From Pelargonium cotyledonis (taxonomy: Eukaryota; Streptophyta; Magnoliopsida; Geraniales; Geraniaceae), in assembly GCA_036897625.1 (NCBI GenBank), contig JAYMTA010000546.1, positions 1-27,087 of the forward strand: 27,087 bases of DNA, in the 5' to 3' direction. How positions within the stretch are numbered: the stretch's first letter is position 1; every line of letters begins with the position of its first letter. The notes beneath the pieces are model-generated. The model searched no databases. It worked only from the letters and a program-made list of their open reading frames with translations, and was not told the origin of the DNA. Shown here piece after piece: positions 10,101-20,129 of this stretch. Both the position numbers and the translations under genes were made by a program.

Positions 10101-12158
10101 ACAATCTATGTCAAATTAATTAACTATCCATACCACAGTGGCTGAAAGAGTACTGGAATTTTCAGCGCGAAAATAGTCACTAGCAGAACTTTCAATGGTC
10201 TACAAGGATCCAGGGAGAAAATAAAGAAAAGTTAGAGATACACTTAACCAGCTGATGACATAGCAACATTGTTGAAATCCATACCAGTCTAAGAATTTGA
10301 TGAGATCTGGAACTTGTTTCATTCAGAGAGGTCTCTCCTATCTTCCTTTGGGCTGTGAAAAAGAAATGCAAAGGCTAATTAAAGATCATCTTCTGAAGAC
10401 AAAATTAACTTAAAAAAATATCATCATCTTGGGGAGAGAAAAATCAAAAATATAGATGATGTTACCTTCACATATATACAGAAGTTCTGCCAAATGGTTC
10501 CTGTCCCTCAGTGTTTCCTCCATTAGTCTTTCGACAACAGTTCCTCTCTGATGAAGTGGGAGTAACATTTATCAATACAAATGGTTTCTATATGCTGATC
10601 AAATTTCCAAAATAGGTAGTTGATTAACTAAGTGTGACGAAAAAGTATAGCATTCACCTCAGGATCATCTAAGAGTCTAAGGGGAATGCTGTCAGTGCTG
10701 AGAAGGTCCCTTACAGCTTCATTGTAGATCTCCATGGCAGAGAACTTCAACACAAATTCTCTGTCTTTATGCTGAGATTTCAATATAAAAATAACATCAC
10801 TTTCTTTTTCCTGCCAAACTCAAGGAGTGCAGTGGACTTGGAAAATACGAATTTAAGTAAGTTTTTCGAGTATCGAATCCACCTTCTCTATATAGTCATA
10901 TATGTCGGCAACAGCAAATGCAGTAATCCCACACATGGTGTATGTCTTTCCACTGCTTGTTTGCCCATATGCGAAAACACTCGCTGCAGATACAAACACA
11001 TTAGAATATGTAATTAATGACACACAATACATACCAGGGAATGCAAAGATTGATTACTTACAGTTTATACCACTGACCACAGAGAGAGCAACTTCTCTGG
11101 CTCCTTCCTCATACACCTGCCTTGTTGTGGAGTCACATCCAAATACTCTGTCTATCTCCAACACATTAACCAATGAAAAAAGGAGAGGCCATCAAGAGGA
11201 GAAAGATAGAGAGAAGCAAATAATAACAGCATCCTATTGTTCTTTAATGCCAAAATTTGAACTAATGAAGCAAAAACTTTGAGAGCCCTTCAATGGCTAC
11301 AAAGTGGATTGCAGGTGTTTCTACCATGTATATTGTATTTAACTATTTATATCCTCAGTTAGTCATTAATTTGGTTGTGGCATTTTAACAAACACTTTGT
11401 TGACAAATCAATTCACAGTTATAACTTGAACTTCAAGGATCCATCCAAAAGGTTTTGAAAAATGATCATGTAGAGAACAACAACAACAACAGAGGAGAAG
11501 TCATCTAGAGGAGAAAGAGAGAAGCAAATAATTACAATATCAAAAAATATGAGAGCCCTTCAATGGCTATAAAGTGGATTGAAGGTGTTTCTACCATGTA
11601 TTGTATTTGTCGCGTCAGTTTAGTCATTAATTTGGTTGTGGCATTTTATCAAACACTTTATTGACAAATCAATTCACAGTTATAACTTGAACTTCAAGGA
11701 TCCATCCAAAAAGTTTTGAAAAATGATCATGTAGAGAACAACGACAGCAACAACAACAGAAGAATTGAAGATCATGCAAATAACAAAAGTATTTCAATAA
11801 TTAACACAATCATGACCTAAAACCATAATGAGCAATCATCAGAAGACCCCTAAATTTGAATAAAAAAAGAAAAAAAAAAACAGAGGAGAAGAGAATTGAG
11901 AAGCCAACGTCTCGTACCAAATGAATAAGCAGAAGGGTACATTGATCGCTCCGGTAGCGTGTGCCGGAAGACAAGGGTGTTCCGGTCGATGCACTCCCAA
12001 TCGCAAGCATCGCGCCTGGAAATTTCCCTCTCGTTAAGAGGCCTCAACCTGATGGAAACGAAGATCTTGTCTTCATGAAGCCCAGAAACATCCAGTTCCT
12101 CCGAACTTCCAATGGACGACCCCATATTGTGTCTCCTATTTCGTCCCAACAGAGACAC
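7198..12158 (-). CDS. Kinesin-7 motor protein with C-terminal NACK-type domain (At4g24170-like)
   Basis: Twelve exons, all GT-AG, join in frame: 12158-11918, 11151-11062, 10983-10883, 10771-10658, 10547-10466, 10352-10285, 10199-10134, 10006-9882, 9784-9448, 9210-7993, 7910-7582 and 7507-7198 (stop TAA), encoding 1026 residues. The motor domain spans about residues 30-353: [11 protein letters not shown]-loop GQTSSGKT (117-124), switch I NETSSRSH (220-227), switch II DLAGSER (258-264) and [10 protein letters not shown]. Coiled coil follows (about 365-435). The acidic stalk carries repeated SPxKE units (about 560-650), and residues from about 853 form the NACK C-terminal (DUF3490) domain with [20 protein letters not shown] and FGLSF near the end. 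Plant kinesin-7s of this class are plus-end motors; NACK1/HINKEL activates a MAP kinase cascade at the phragmoplast. The closest match from memory is At4g24170, whose role is less defined. At the last junction the second of two adjacent AGs must be used to avoid a stop. The gene is tail-to-tail with the hydrolase. Confidence 0.93.
9269..9310 (-). repeat. Relic duplicate of a kinesin exon fragment inside an intron
   Basis: Within the intron between kinesin exons 9784-9448 and 9210-7993, this stretch nearly repeats the coding segment 9556-9600. On the minus strand it still reads [12 protein letters not shown] and is preceded by CAG, as a spliced exon would be, but an in-frame stop follows shortly after. 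It appears to be a partial tandem duplication, not part of the predicted mRNA. Confidence 0.75.
11190..11764. repeat. Diverged tandem duplication in kinesin intron 1
   Basis: Two copies of roughly 260-300 bases lie head to tail (about 11190-11497 and 11498-11764). Both contain GAGAGCCCTTCAATGGCT (11281 and 11551), GGTGTTTCTACCATGTAT, and the run from TGACAAATCA to AATGATCATGTAGAGAACAA at an offset of 261. They differ by point changes and small indels. This enlarges the first intron (11152-11917), which splits the motor-domain start from the P-loop. Confidence 0.9.
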
Positions 12159-12480
12159 AATCTCGGCGGATTCATCAACTGTTCATTTCTCGAATGCGGA
12201 GGCTAATGGATCACAGAAACAGAGATGAGTTTTCAGACCCAAAATACGGGGCAGGACTCCGAGAAACCAGGAGGCTAAAATTAAAAATGAAGCCAACCTC
12301 TCTCTTCTCTTCTCTTCTCTGTGCTGATTCGAGAGAGAGGGTCAGAGAAGACGAAGCCGACGATGCAGATACAGAGAAGAAGACGAAGACGAGACAAATT
12401 AGTTATGGCTTTTGGCTTATTATTGTTAACGGACAGCAAGGCCGTTGCTTTCGGTTTCACATGACTTGTCTCTCTACCCA
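12159..12480 (-). promoter_or_regulatory. Kinesin 5' leader and promoter with MSA-like AACGG cores
   Basis: Upstream of the kinesin ATG, a CT/GA-rich tract (12298-12320) probably lies in the 5' leader. About 270-290 bases upstream are two AACGG cores in opposite orientations (12428-12432 on +, 12442-12446 on -). AACGG is the core of the mitosis-specific activator element bound by three-repeat MYB factors in G2/M genes, which would suit a cytokinetic kinesin. The flanks match the full consensus only in part, so this is suggestive only. Confidence 0.3.
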
Positions 12481-13239
12481 CCTTCCCAATTAAACCGCAA
12501 CGACTAACTATATTTATATGGTGTACTTTTTATTAAATGCAATTATGAATTTGCAGTTACCATTTTGACCTCCAACTTCTTCTCTATTACCTCCCTACTC
12601 CAAAATAAGCCTTGCTTTTCTCTTATCTTGTTTATTTATTTATGCCGTTCCAAATTTTAAATTGGTAATTAATATTCTTGGAGCTTAATCCATTGACTAA
12701 TCTTTTTCAACTCTATTATAATGACAAGCTTGTATCATATGTGTCACGACATGGTAGGCACTTGCATAATTTTGATTTATGTTTGCAAAAATAAGGCATA
12801 CGCGATTGAATTAGATGGATATTAAACTATTATAAAACTTGATTTGACTCGTGCATTTGGATCAACGACAGAGCATCGACAATGTTTCTCACTTTCCAAA
12901 AAGGAGGGCCGACAAGAAGACTCAAACTCGAGAAGTTAGAGGAAATCCAACCCAACATGTCTCGGCCATCCTGACACAGTTGATATTGCAATGTAGATCC
13001 CAGCACCGAATTGGTTGCTGGAAACTGTGTTTTTTTTCTTTCTCACATTTAATTGTACTATTCGTTTTATCAGAGCTGAGTAGAAGAAGAGAGATACAGC
13101 AATCTGTTTAACAATTGAAATGAAGGTCAAAGACAAAATAAAATGATATGCTTTAGTAGACAGCTCCACTTCAAAACTCTAAATCCGGGTTCTTCCATGG
13201 TCAAAAACTTACCATAATTTGAACAATAATATTAGCTAG
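12481..13239. other. Intergenic region between kinesin promoter and PPR 3' end
   Basis: AT-rich spacer with no recognisable gene. Open frames at 12851-13111 (+) and 12936-13169 (-) overlap, are short and resemble nothing known. It should hold the distal kinesin promoter and the PPR 3' untranslated region; no strong poly(A) signal could be singled out. Confidence 0.5.
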
Positions 13240-15567
13240 CTACCAGTAATCATTGCACGAGCATTTACCGAATCTGAAATGATGAAATCTCTTTCCATCT
13301 CGCACAAAAATCTCTCTTCCCACCAGTTGTGACATGAACTTGAACACATTATGGCAATCCCCACAGATCCTCAGGTTCTTGAAAACCCTGATTGTGGCTC
13401 CTGGGGGCAACCTCAGTAGCCCATATACAACTGCAAACTTTTCACTGTGAACAGACAGGACAGTGTCCTTTCGGTGATCAGACTCCAGGCCACGCAAGAG
13501 AAACTTTGTGTTGGGAACATAACCTAACTTTCTCATCTCCAGTTCCAATTGTTCAAGATAATTGTACACTGCTCGGATCTCAGGGTGTGTAGCATCATCA
13601 ACAAAGAAAACGTGAACCTTGTTTGCAACCTCAATCCAACTACAACCAGGTTCTTTCTTTACCCCTCGATCCCTCATTAGCCTACGCACCTTAGCCATAT
13701 CATCCCACCTGCCCACTGTAGCATACATGTTTGACAAAAGTACATAGCTTCCGTCATCTTGAGGCATCAGCTCAAAGAGATGTTCTGCAGCTTGAATTCC
13801 TAAATCCATATTCCCATGAATACGACAACCAGCAAGAAGGGCCTCCCATATTGGCGGGCCTGGTTCAAATGGCATTGATTCAATCACATCTTTCGCTTCT
13901 AAGAATTTACCAGCTCGACACAACAGATCAATAACACGGGCATAATGGTCTTCATCTGGAGCTATACCATAGGAGTTCTGCATTGAGTTGAAATAATGGC
14001 ACCCTTCTTTTACTAGACCTGCATGACTGCAAGCAGATATAACTGCTAGCAAAGTTCTTCGATCAGGTAATACATTGTCCTTCAACATCAACTCAAAAAG
14101 CTCTATTGCTTGAACACCATGGCCATGCTGTCCAAAAGCAGCAATCATGGCATTCCAAGATACTGAATCCAAGAAAGGCATTGAAAGGAACACACGATGA
14201 GAAGCCTCAACAACACCACATCTTGCATACATTGTTATCAGTGCATTGCCTGTTGAGAGGCTTGAATCAAATCCAACCCGGACAAGTTGAGCATGAAGCT
14301 GGCATCCATGCTTTAATGCTCCAAGCACCGCAGAGGAAGTAATTGCTCCTGTAAATGTATAATCACACGGTTTAAAACCCTCTATTCTCATCTGGTTGAA
14401 CAGCTTAAAAGCCTCTTCACCGCGCCCATTTTGTGCTAACCCTGAAATCATCACATTCCATGTCCATTGGTCCCTCTCAGTCATCTTACTGAAGATATTC
14501 CGTGCCAGACCCACTCTCCCACATTTTGCATACAATGAGATCATTGCATTGTGAACAGTCAAGGAAAAATTAACGGATGGTTTTGCTTCAGTTTTAAGAA
14601 TGTAAGCATGGATCTGCTTTCCATAGCAGAACAGTCCAGCACTAGCACAAGCACTAATTATACTTGTGTATGTAAACTCATCCATCCGAATCCCTACTAG
14701 ATGCATCTTCCTAAACAACTCAAGTGCTTCTTGATAGAGCCAGTGTTGCACATATCCGGACATCATTGTGTTCCAAACACACCCCAACTTCTCAGACATC
14801 CCATCAAGAAACTCACGCGCTGTATCAAGATAGCCAAACCTCACATACCCCGCAATCATTGTTGCCCATGACAACTCATTCCTGCGACCACAGGGCATTT
14901 CATCAAACACTTTCCTAGCAGTAAGCATCAGTGATCTTGATGACACCAATGGAGAGGACGCACACCTAACATAAACAGATATTAGCGAATTGAACACGGG
15001 AGTGAAAACTCCAGTTCCTGACTTCACCACAGCACAATGCATCTGCTGGCATTGCTTCTCTTCATCCACTACACGCCCCAAAGCACTAAGCACACTGGAA
15101 AAAGTAAAATCATTTGGCCTAAAACCATCCCGCCTCATGTCACAAATGAGCTCAAAAGCAGCATGACTGTCATGGTTGTGCGAATACACTGTAATCATGG
15201 CATTGTAACAAGTGGTATCTCGCATGCTCAACGGGATCTTATTAAATATGTTCCTCGCCATCCTCATGTTCCCTACGGAGGAGTAAGCCGCAATCAACGT
15301 GGTTCTGGCAACAACATCAGGTTCAGGAATTTCGTCGAACAGGTGGAGTGCGTACTCAAGATGGGAGGATTTGCAGTAGACATCAATCAGGTGATTGAGA
15401 AGGGAGCCGCGTAATCGAAATCCAGAAACTAGCATGTGGGCATGAACGGTTCGAGCGAGGGAGTGGGAGTTGGGGCTTTGTGGGTAGCACCGCCGCAGTA
15501 GGGCTGCGTAGCGGATGGCCATTGTACGGACCTCTGCTGTGTTTCTCGACATGTTTGTAACGGTCAA
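13240..15567 (-). CDS. Pentatricopeptide repeat protein, PLS class with E and DYW domains (At1g25360/OTP90-like)
   Basis: A single uninterrupted frame of 775 residues, intronless as usual for PPR genes. Successive repeats show PLS-class signatures, for example LIDVYCKSSHLEYALHLFDE near the N-terminus and GNALITMYARCGVVEASHRV further on. The E region (SWIEVANKVHVFFVDD) leads into a DYW cytidine deaminase-like domain with the zinc/catalytic HSE at about 707-709, CGDCH at about 735-739 and the terminal CSCNDYW. Such proteins bind single organellar RNAs and direct C-to-U editing. The basic N-terminus fits mitochondrial or plastid import, with compartment undecided. Overall similarity, from memory, is to At1g25360 (OTP90), which is slightly longer; one repeat in the middle appears to be missing here. 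A second Met six codons in could also start translation. The gene is divergent from the zinc-knuckle gene. Confidence 0.93.
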   Translation of the reverse strand: MTVTNMSRNTAEVRTMAIRYAALLRRCYPQSPNSHSLARTVHAHMLVSGFRLRGSLLNHLIDVYCKSSHLEYALHLFDEIPEPDVVARTTLIAAYSSVGNMRMARNIFNKIPLSMRDTTCYNAMITVYSHNHDSHAAFELICDMRRDGFRPNDFTFSSVLSALGRVVDEEKQCQQMHCAVVKSGTGVFTPVFNSLISVYVRCASSPLVSSRSLMLTARKVFDEMPCGRRNELSWATMIAGYVRFGYLDTAREFLDGMSEKLGCVWNTMMSGYVQHWLYQEALELFRKMHLVGIRMDEFTYTSIISACASAGLFCYGKQIHAYILKTEAKPSVNFSLTVHNAMISLYAKCGRVGLARNIFSKMTERDQWTWNVMISGLAQNGRGEEAFKLFNQMRIEGFKPCDYTFTGAITSSAVLGALKHGCQLHAQLVRVGFDSSLSTGNALITMYARCGVVEASHRVFLSMPFLDSVSWNAMIAAFGQHGHGVQAIELFELMLKDNVLPDRRTLLAVISACSHAGLVKEGCHYFNSMQNSYGIAPDEDHYARVIDLLCRAGKFLEAKDVIESMPFEPGPPIWEALLAGCRIHGNMDLGIQAAEHLFELMPQDDGSYVLLSNMYATVGRWDDMAKVRRLMRDRGVKKEPGCSWIEVANKVHVFFVDDATHPEIRAVYNYLEQLELEMRKLGYVPNTKFLLRGLESDHRKDTVLSVHSEKFAVVYGLLRLPPGATIRVFKNLRICGDCHNVFKFMSQLVGREIFVRDGKRFHHFRFGKCSCNDYW

Positions 15568-15900
15568 ATATCATGGTTGTCTCTGGAGAGGGGATGGCAT
15601 CGGATTCGTTTCGTTTAGAGGGAAACGAGAGAAAGCTTTGTAGAGTTACAGTGCTTATAGTCTCTGTTTCGTTGAAGAAACATGTTTACCGGAAAAAATG
15701 CAGCATTGCTTTGGTGTGATAGGTAGATTTCAAACTTGACTCTCGGGTCACGTGACACACACCTTGGTGGAGACACGCACGTGTCTACTCGGGACACCTG
15801 GTTGCTTAAGACACACGCAGTGTCTGCGCCCACTGGATACAAACCCTCTCCCTCCCCGCGACAGCTTCGCTCGGTGAAAACCGAAAAAAGTCCAAACAAA
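15568..15900. promoter_or_regulatory. Compact divergent promoter with two G-boxes
   Basis: The PPR gene reads left from 15567, and transcription of the zinc-knuckle gene probably starts right of about 15850, leaving a short shared promoter. It contains the perfect palindrome GTCACGTGAC (15747-15756) and a second CACGTG (15778-15783) within the near-palindrome AGACACGCACGTGTCT. A third GACAC-type arm pair, AGACACACGCAGTGTCT, follows near 15810. CACGTG binds bZIP and bHLH factors; the flanking bases resemble ABREs. Control of both genes is inferred. Confidence 0.5.
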
Positions 15901-17573
15901 AATAGGAGCATCTTCTCGAGACGAAGCTCTCTCTCCCTAGCATTTTCGACAGGTCCGTTTCTTCTCTCCCTCATCCTCTGGATAATTTTTTGGTTGGGTT
16001 AGGGTTTTATTTGGCCTGTGCGTGCCCGATTTGTGCTGTTTTTGGTTATAAGAACCCTTTTAATTTCGTTTATTGAGATTTTGAATGGAACTTATGAGTA
16101 TTTCAGCCCCAAAAGCATCTTTATGTTTCCGAAGATGTTTAAGGAAATGTTGATCATAACTTAGATTCCTGTTTGTACGTTAGCTGAATTTATGCGTCGG
16201 TATGGGTTTGATGCCGTAGCTTGCATGTACATGGACAGCCTTGTAATCTGAATCCTGAGGGATTGAGCAGTTTCCATTTGCAGATGATATTTGAGTTTTG
16301 GATTTTAAAAATATTTTTTAAGATTTATAATCCTTTCACATATGTCTTGTGTTACATGTTTAAGTTAAAGTGTTTTTCTACTTGGTGCTTATAAACGAGC
16401 TAGTGAGGCTATATTTAAGGTTAGAAATAATACAATATTACTATTGGTCCTAATTGGATTGTGATTTAGTGGCACTCTACATTTAGGATCCAAGCTCCGT
16501 TTCTGTGTAAGTAGAAATGGCTTTCTCTGCACTTTAGATTTTAGAAGCTGATGAATTGCCAAAACCTGATAAACTAAGAATGATTGTTTCGTACACGCTT
16601 CTGTTTCTGAATTTATGTTTTCATATTATGTTTGCCTCTAGTACTCAAAATGAGATATTTTAAATTTTACAATGGTTTTGAGTTTAGTTGTACAACCAAA
16701 TATTGTCTTGGCAAATGTTGATTTTGGGCTTTCAAACTTTCTTGTATGGTTATATGAAAAAGTGGCAGATTTCATATACATTTTCTTTTACTTTTTTTTT
16801 TATCCATTACCACAATCTGTTTTCAGAATTAATTTCCTATGCTAGGGTTGTTGCTATGGAGATTTCATCTCTTCACATTTTGGCTTGGTTTAAAATTTTA
16901 ATTTTTGAGGCATAGACAGATAATCCAAGAAGAATTTACCCTATAGTCAATGAAAGAGATGGTGTCGATTCTTCACCTTTTGTGTCTTGTAAATGGAAAT
17001 TTATAATAGTGCTTTGTTGGAAACTGAATCTACACGAAAAGTATTTTTATATTTTGTGAAGTTACGTGAGAGTATTTCAATGAAATTAGCTTTGTTGTTA
17101 CATCATCTTTTCATTATTTTCTGAGTTCTTGGGTTTCTTAATGTGAAACTACAAGAAACTGTTTGGGAAATATGGGGGAGGTCTGCTCCTCATGAAACTT
17201 CCATATAGTTCAAGTTTTAGTATATCCCGTAATAACATGTCGCTGTAACCGTTGGCTGGCCGCTGACTGAGCAGTCATTGCCTGACCAGAGGCGCATTTG
17301 GCTCTGCATCTGAAGAATGTGTAGTGTGTTTTATATTTACATGATATGCTGTGGGATGATGTCATTGTAACATAAGTGATTGTCAGACTATATCCTTTTG
17401 GTGTTGGAATATGGTATTTATGTTTGAAGATTTTGGTAGGAGCGTGAGGTGGACCAATGGTAATAATTTGGATGTACAATTAATGTTGACAGGAAGCTGC
17501 CGTGTATAAAAGGTGGTGGTTGTGGATTATTTGTTGATGAGTGGTGGTTGACCAGATAAGTAGAACATTTGAG
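15901..17573 (+). other. Probable 5' leader with long leader intron of the zinc-knuckle gene
   Basis: There is no coding sequence here. A CT-rich leader near 15920-15950 is followed by ACAG/GTCCG near 15953, a possible splice donor, and the T-rich sequence up to GTTGACAG/GAAGC near 17491 looks intronic. A leader intron of about 1.5 kb is therefore likely, but exact junctions need transcript data. Frames at 16688-16915 (+) and 17210-17633 (-) are short and lack any known similarity. Confidence 0.4.
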
Positions 17574-19510
17574 ATGAGTTCTCGCAGCAGGAGTTGGAGC
17601 CGGAGCAGGAGTCCACGAGATCGCCGGATCCAATCCCGCCGTCCTTCCTACCGGGATGCTCCTTATAGGAGAGAGACACGACGGGGTTTCAGGTTATTGG
17701 TTTTAACTGTTACCTCCTTTGTTTAAATCTTTAGCCTGTTTAAGTAGGAAGAAGAATATAAATATAATTTAAATGAAACTTTTGCTCTGCCATTGATTTA
17801 TTTGCTAATGATACTATTGACTTTTACATCAACTATGTGTTAGTTTTATGAATATCTTCTCAGAAGATGTACCCGGGATACATAAATTTCTCTTCCTGGT
17901 TTCTTTTCTTATGATGCGAAATTTCACTATGCTATCATACATCTTTATTACATGCAAAGTATATGTACTATAATATTGCATAAGATAAGGGATTTTATTA
18001 TAAAATGTTGTTACAGTGATGACCTGTATACTTATGTCTAGCTGAAGCTTTATCTTGAAGTCATGTATATGAGGTTAGACTGCTAATCTGCCCTGTACCA
18101 GTACAAAGTCACTCTTGATTTCTTTTTCGTTACCTTTGAAGTGTTAGTTTACAATTTTGAAGATAGGTTTAAGTACATTTTTGCAGTTTGCTTTACCTAC
18201 ATATTCCACGTTGGTTCAAACATTCATCAAATTATCATTTGGAAACTTGAGAGTGGTTTGGGATACCATTTCAGGAGTTTTGTTAATGTTAATCTGTGGG
18301 TCCTTGCCAGTATAAGGTATCAATGTTAGTTTCAGTTTACAGTTGCTTTGCGGTTTTACTATTTTTGCAACAGTCATATGCTTCGAATGGAGCTCAGTTC
18401 AAATGCAGAACCCTTCTTTGGCAATAATAAATATTTTTTTCTAATGAGCCTGATTTCTATTCTGCATTTCTCCCATGTCTCGAATCTCGATGATTTAGTG
18501 CTTTTATTGGTGTATTCTCTTGGAGGTTGGAAGACTGTTGTGCTTTCTTGTGATGATTATTGAAAATCATTGTTTTGAAGCTTTTTCTTTGTAAAAAGAA
18601 GATGCCATAAAATCAATTCTACTAACAAGAGGAAAGGGGTAACTTTCTTAGATTATTTTCAGACAGAGGTGTGATTAGAGGGTAGCACTTTCGAGAAAAT
18701 ATGTGGGTAATGATGATGTGTAGTTTTATTTTAGGGGATTGTTTTTGATATTGCTACTCATACTCTAGAATGTCTCTCCAGCCAAAGTAATTTGTGCAAC
18801 AACTGCAAGCGGCCAGGACATTTTGCGAGAGAGTGCCCGAATGTGGCTGTTTGTAACAACTGTAATCTTCCCGGGTAATGAAAATTTTCTGCTTTGGTAG
18901 CATCCTTGGCATGCATTTGTGCCCTTTTTTTGGGCGTTTGCAAAAGTTAACACAAACTGACATTCTTTTCAGGCACATTGCATCAGAGTGCACTGCACAG
19001 GCAAGATGTTGGAACTGTCGAGAACCTGGGCACATGGCCAGCAACTGCCCGAATGAAGGCATATGCCATTCATGTGGCAAGGTTGGCCATCATGCCCGGG
19101 ACTGCCCAGATCCCGAACCTCACCCTGGAGACTCAAGGTTGTGCAACAACTGCTTCAAGCAAGGGCATATTGCAGCTGAATGTACAAATGACAAAGCTTG
19201 CAAGAATTGCAGAAGAACCGGTCATATAGCAAGGGATTGTCAAAATGAGCCGGTCTGCAACTTGTGCAATATATCTGGGCATGTTGCCAAGCAATGCCTA
19301 AAGGGTGATATCCTCGGAGACAGAGGCAGTGGGGGACGCAATAGTGGTTTCCGAGATGTCATCTGCAGGAGCTGCAACCAGGTTGGCCACATGAGCAGGG
19401 ATTGCATGGGGAGTACAATAGTGATATGCCACAATTGTAGCGGCAGGGGACACATGGCATTTGAATGCCCATCTGGGAAATTAGTAGACCGCGGATATCG
19501 CCAGTACTGA
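17574..19510 (+). CDS. CCHC zinc-knuckle RNA/DNA-binding protein (At1g75560/CNBP-like)
   Basis: Three coding exons, 17574-17692, 18782-18874 and 18973-19510 (stop TGA), join in frame to give 249 residues. The first exon encodes a short arginine/serine-rich tail (SRSRSWSRSRSPRDRR) typical of nuclear RNA-associated proteins. The rest is an array of nine CX2CX4HX4C knuckles: CNNCKRPGHFAREC, CNNCNLPGHIASEC, CWNCREPGHMASNC, CHSCGKVGHHARDC, CNNCFKQGHIAAEC, CKNCRRTGHIARDC, CNLCNISGHVAKQC, and after a Gly-rich linker CRSCNQVGHMSRDC and CHNCSGRGHMAFEC. All zinc ligands are intact. Animal CNBP has seven such knuckles and binds G-rich single-stranded nucleic acids; this plant protein probably does something similar, but its targets are unknown. 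The 1.09-kb first coding intron (17693-18781) holds nothing recognisable. The start Met is chosen because the RS tail begins there and matches the family. Confidence 0.92.
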
Positions 19511-19721
19511 GCCTGCCATAGATTTGGTTTATCCATTGCTTTTTTCATAATGAGTCTGTGAACAGCGTAAACACAATTTATTCTGCCATTCTTTATGTTT
19601 GAGAGAGAGCCATGAATTATTAGGATTCTGAAAATTATTGTCCATAGCCATCTTGATTTTGGTTTTGAAGTGGTAATACACTAATACTTATAGATCGAGG
19701 ATGACACTGATAGTCTTACAA

Positions 19722-19775
19722 ACTCTCCCCGTCCTAAAATAATTGTTATGTTTTACTTGCGTTTTTGAATTGAAA
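19722..19775. repeat. Possible Stowaway-type MITE end, remnant
   Basis: CTCTCCCCGTCCTAAAATAA followed by TTGTTATGTTT resembles the CTCCCTCCGTCCC-type terminus of Stowaway/mariner MITEs common in plants. No matching opposite terminus was seen within the spacer 19511-20129, so at most this is a remnant. The remainder of that spacer shows no gene. Confidence 0.3.
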
Positions 19776-20038
19776 TTTGGTAACAAATAATCGAAGAAAA
19801 ATTTACATACATGTTTAAGAATTGAATAAGGTTTAATAAATCGACAAGTGTTGAAGACAAGGGGATGGATTTAGGGCCAACTCCTATTACAAATTTAACC
19901 GTTGTTGCTTCAAGATTTAAGATGGTTAACAAAAAAGAAGCAGTCGATCTGTGACTAGTCACTACATAAGGGAGCGGGAAGAAACAGAAAATTGAAGCCA
20001 ACAAACCAGAAATTGAAAATTAGCCGATACAGTTTGGA

Positions 20039-20071
20039 ATATATAAAAGCTATATATATATATATATATAT
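20039..20071 (+). promoter_or_regulatory. TATA box and (TA)n tract of the TMCO4-like gene
   Basis: TATATAAAAG (from 20040) is a good TATA box about 90 bases before the ATG at 20130. It is followed at once by about ten TA units (20051-20071). A length-variable TA tract this close to the transcription start could affect expression; this is inference. Confidence 0.5.
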
Positions 20072-20129
20072 CTGAAACAGAGAGAGAAGAAGAAGTTCCT
20101 GATATTGTCGAATCAATGGTTTTTGATTA

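Noticed and set aside
15615-15974. Minus-strand open frame of 119 codons between the divergent genes
   Set aside because: It covers the promoter and leader region, has no family features, and overlaps palindromic promoter motifs.
18754-19080. Minus-strand frames rich in Cys and His under the zinc-knuckle exons
   Set aside because: They mirror the repeated knuckle codons on the opposite strand and do not form their own motif.
19753-20004. Minus-strand frame of 83 codons in the spacer before the TMCO4-like gene
   Set aside because: No known domain, low-complexity, and overlapping a possible MITE remnant.
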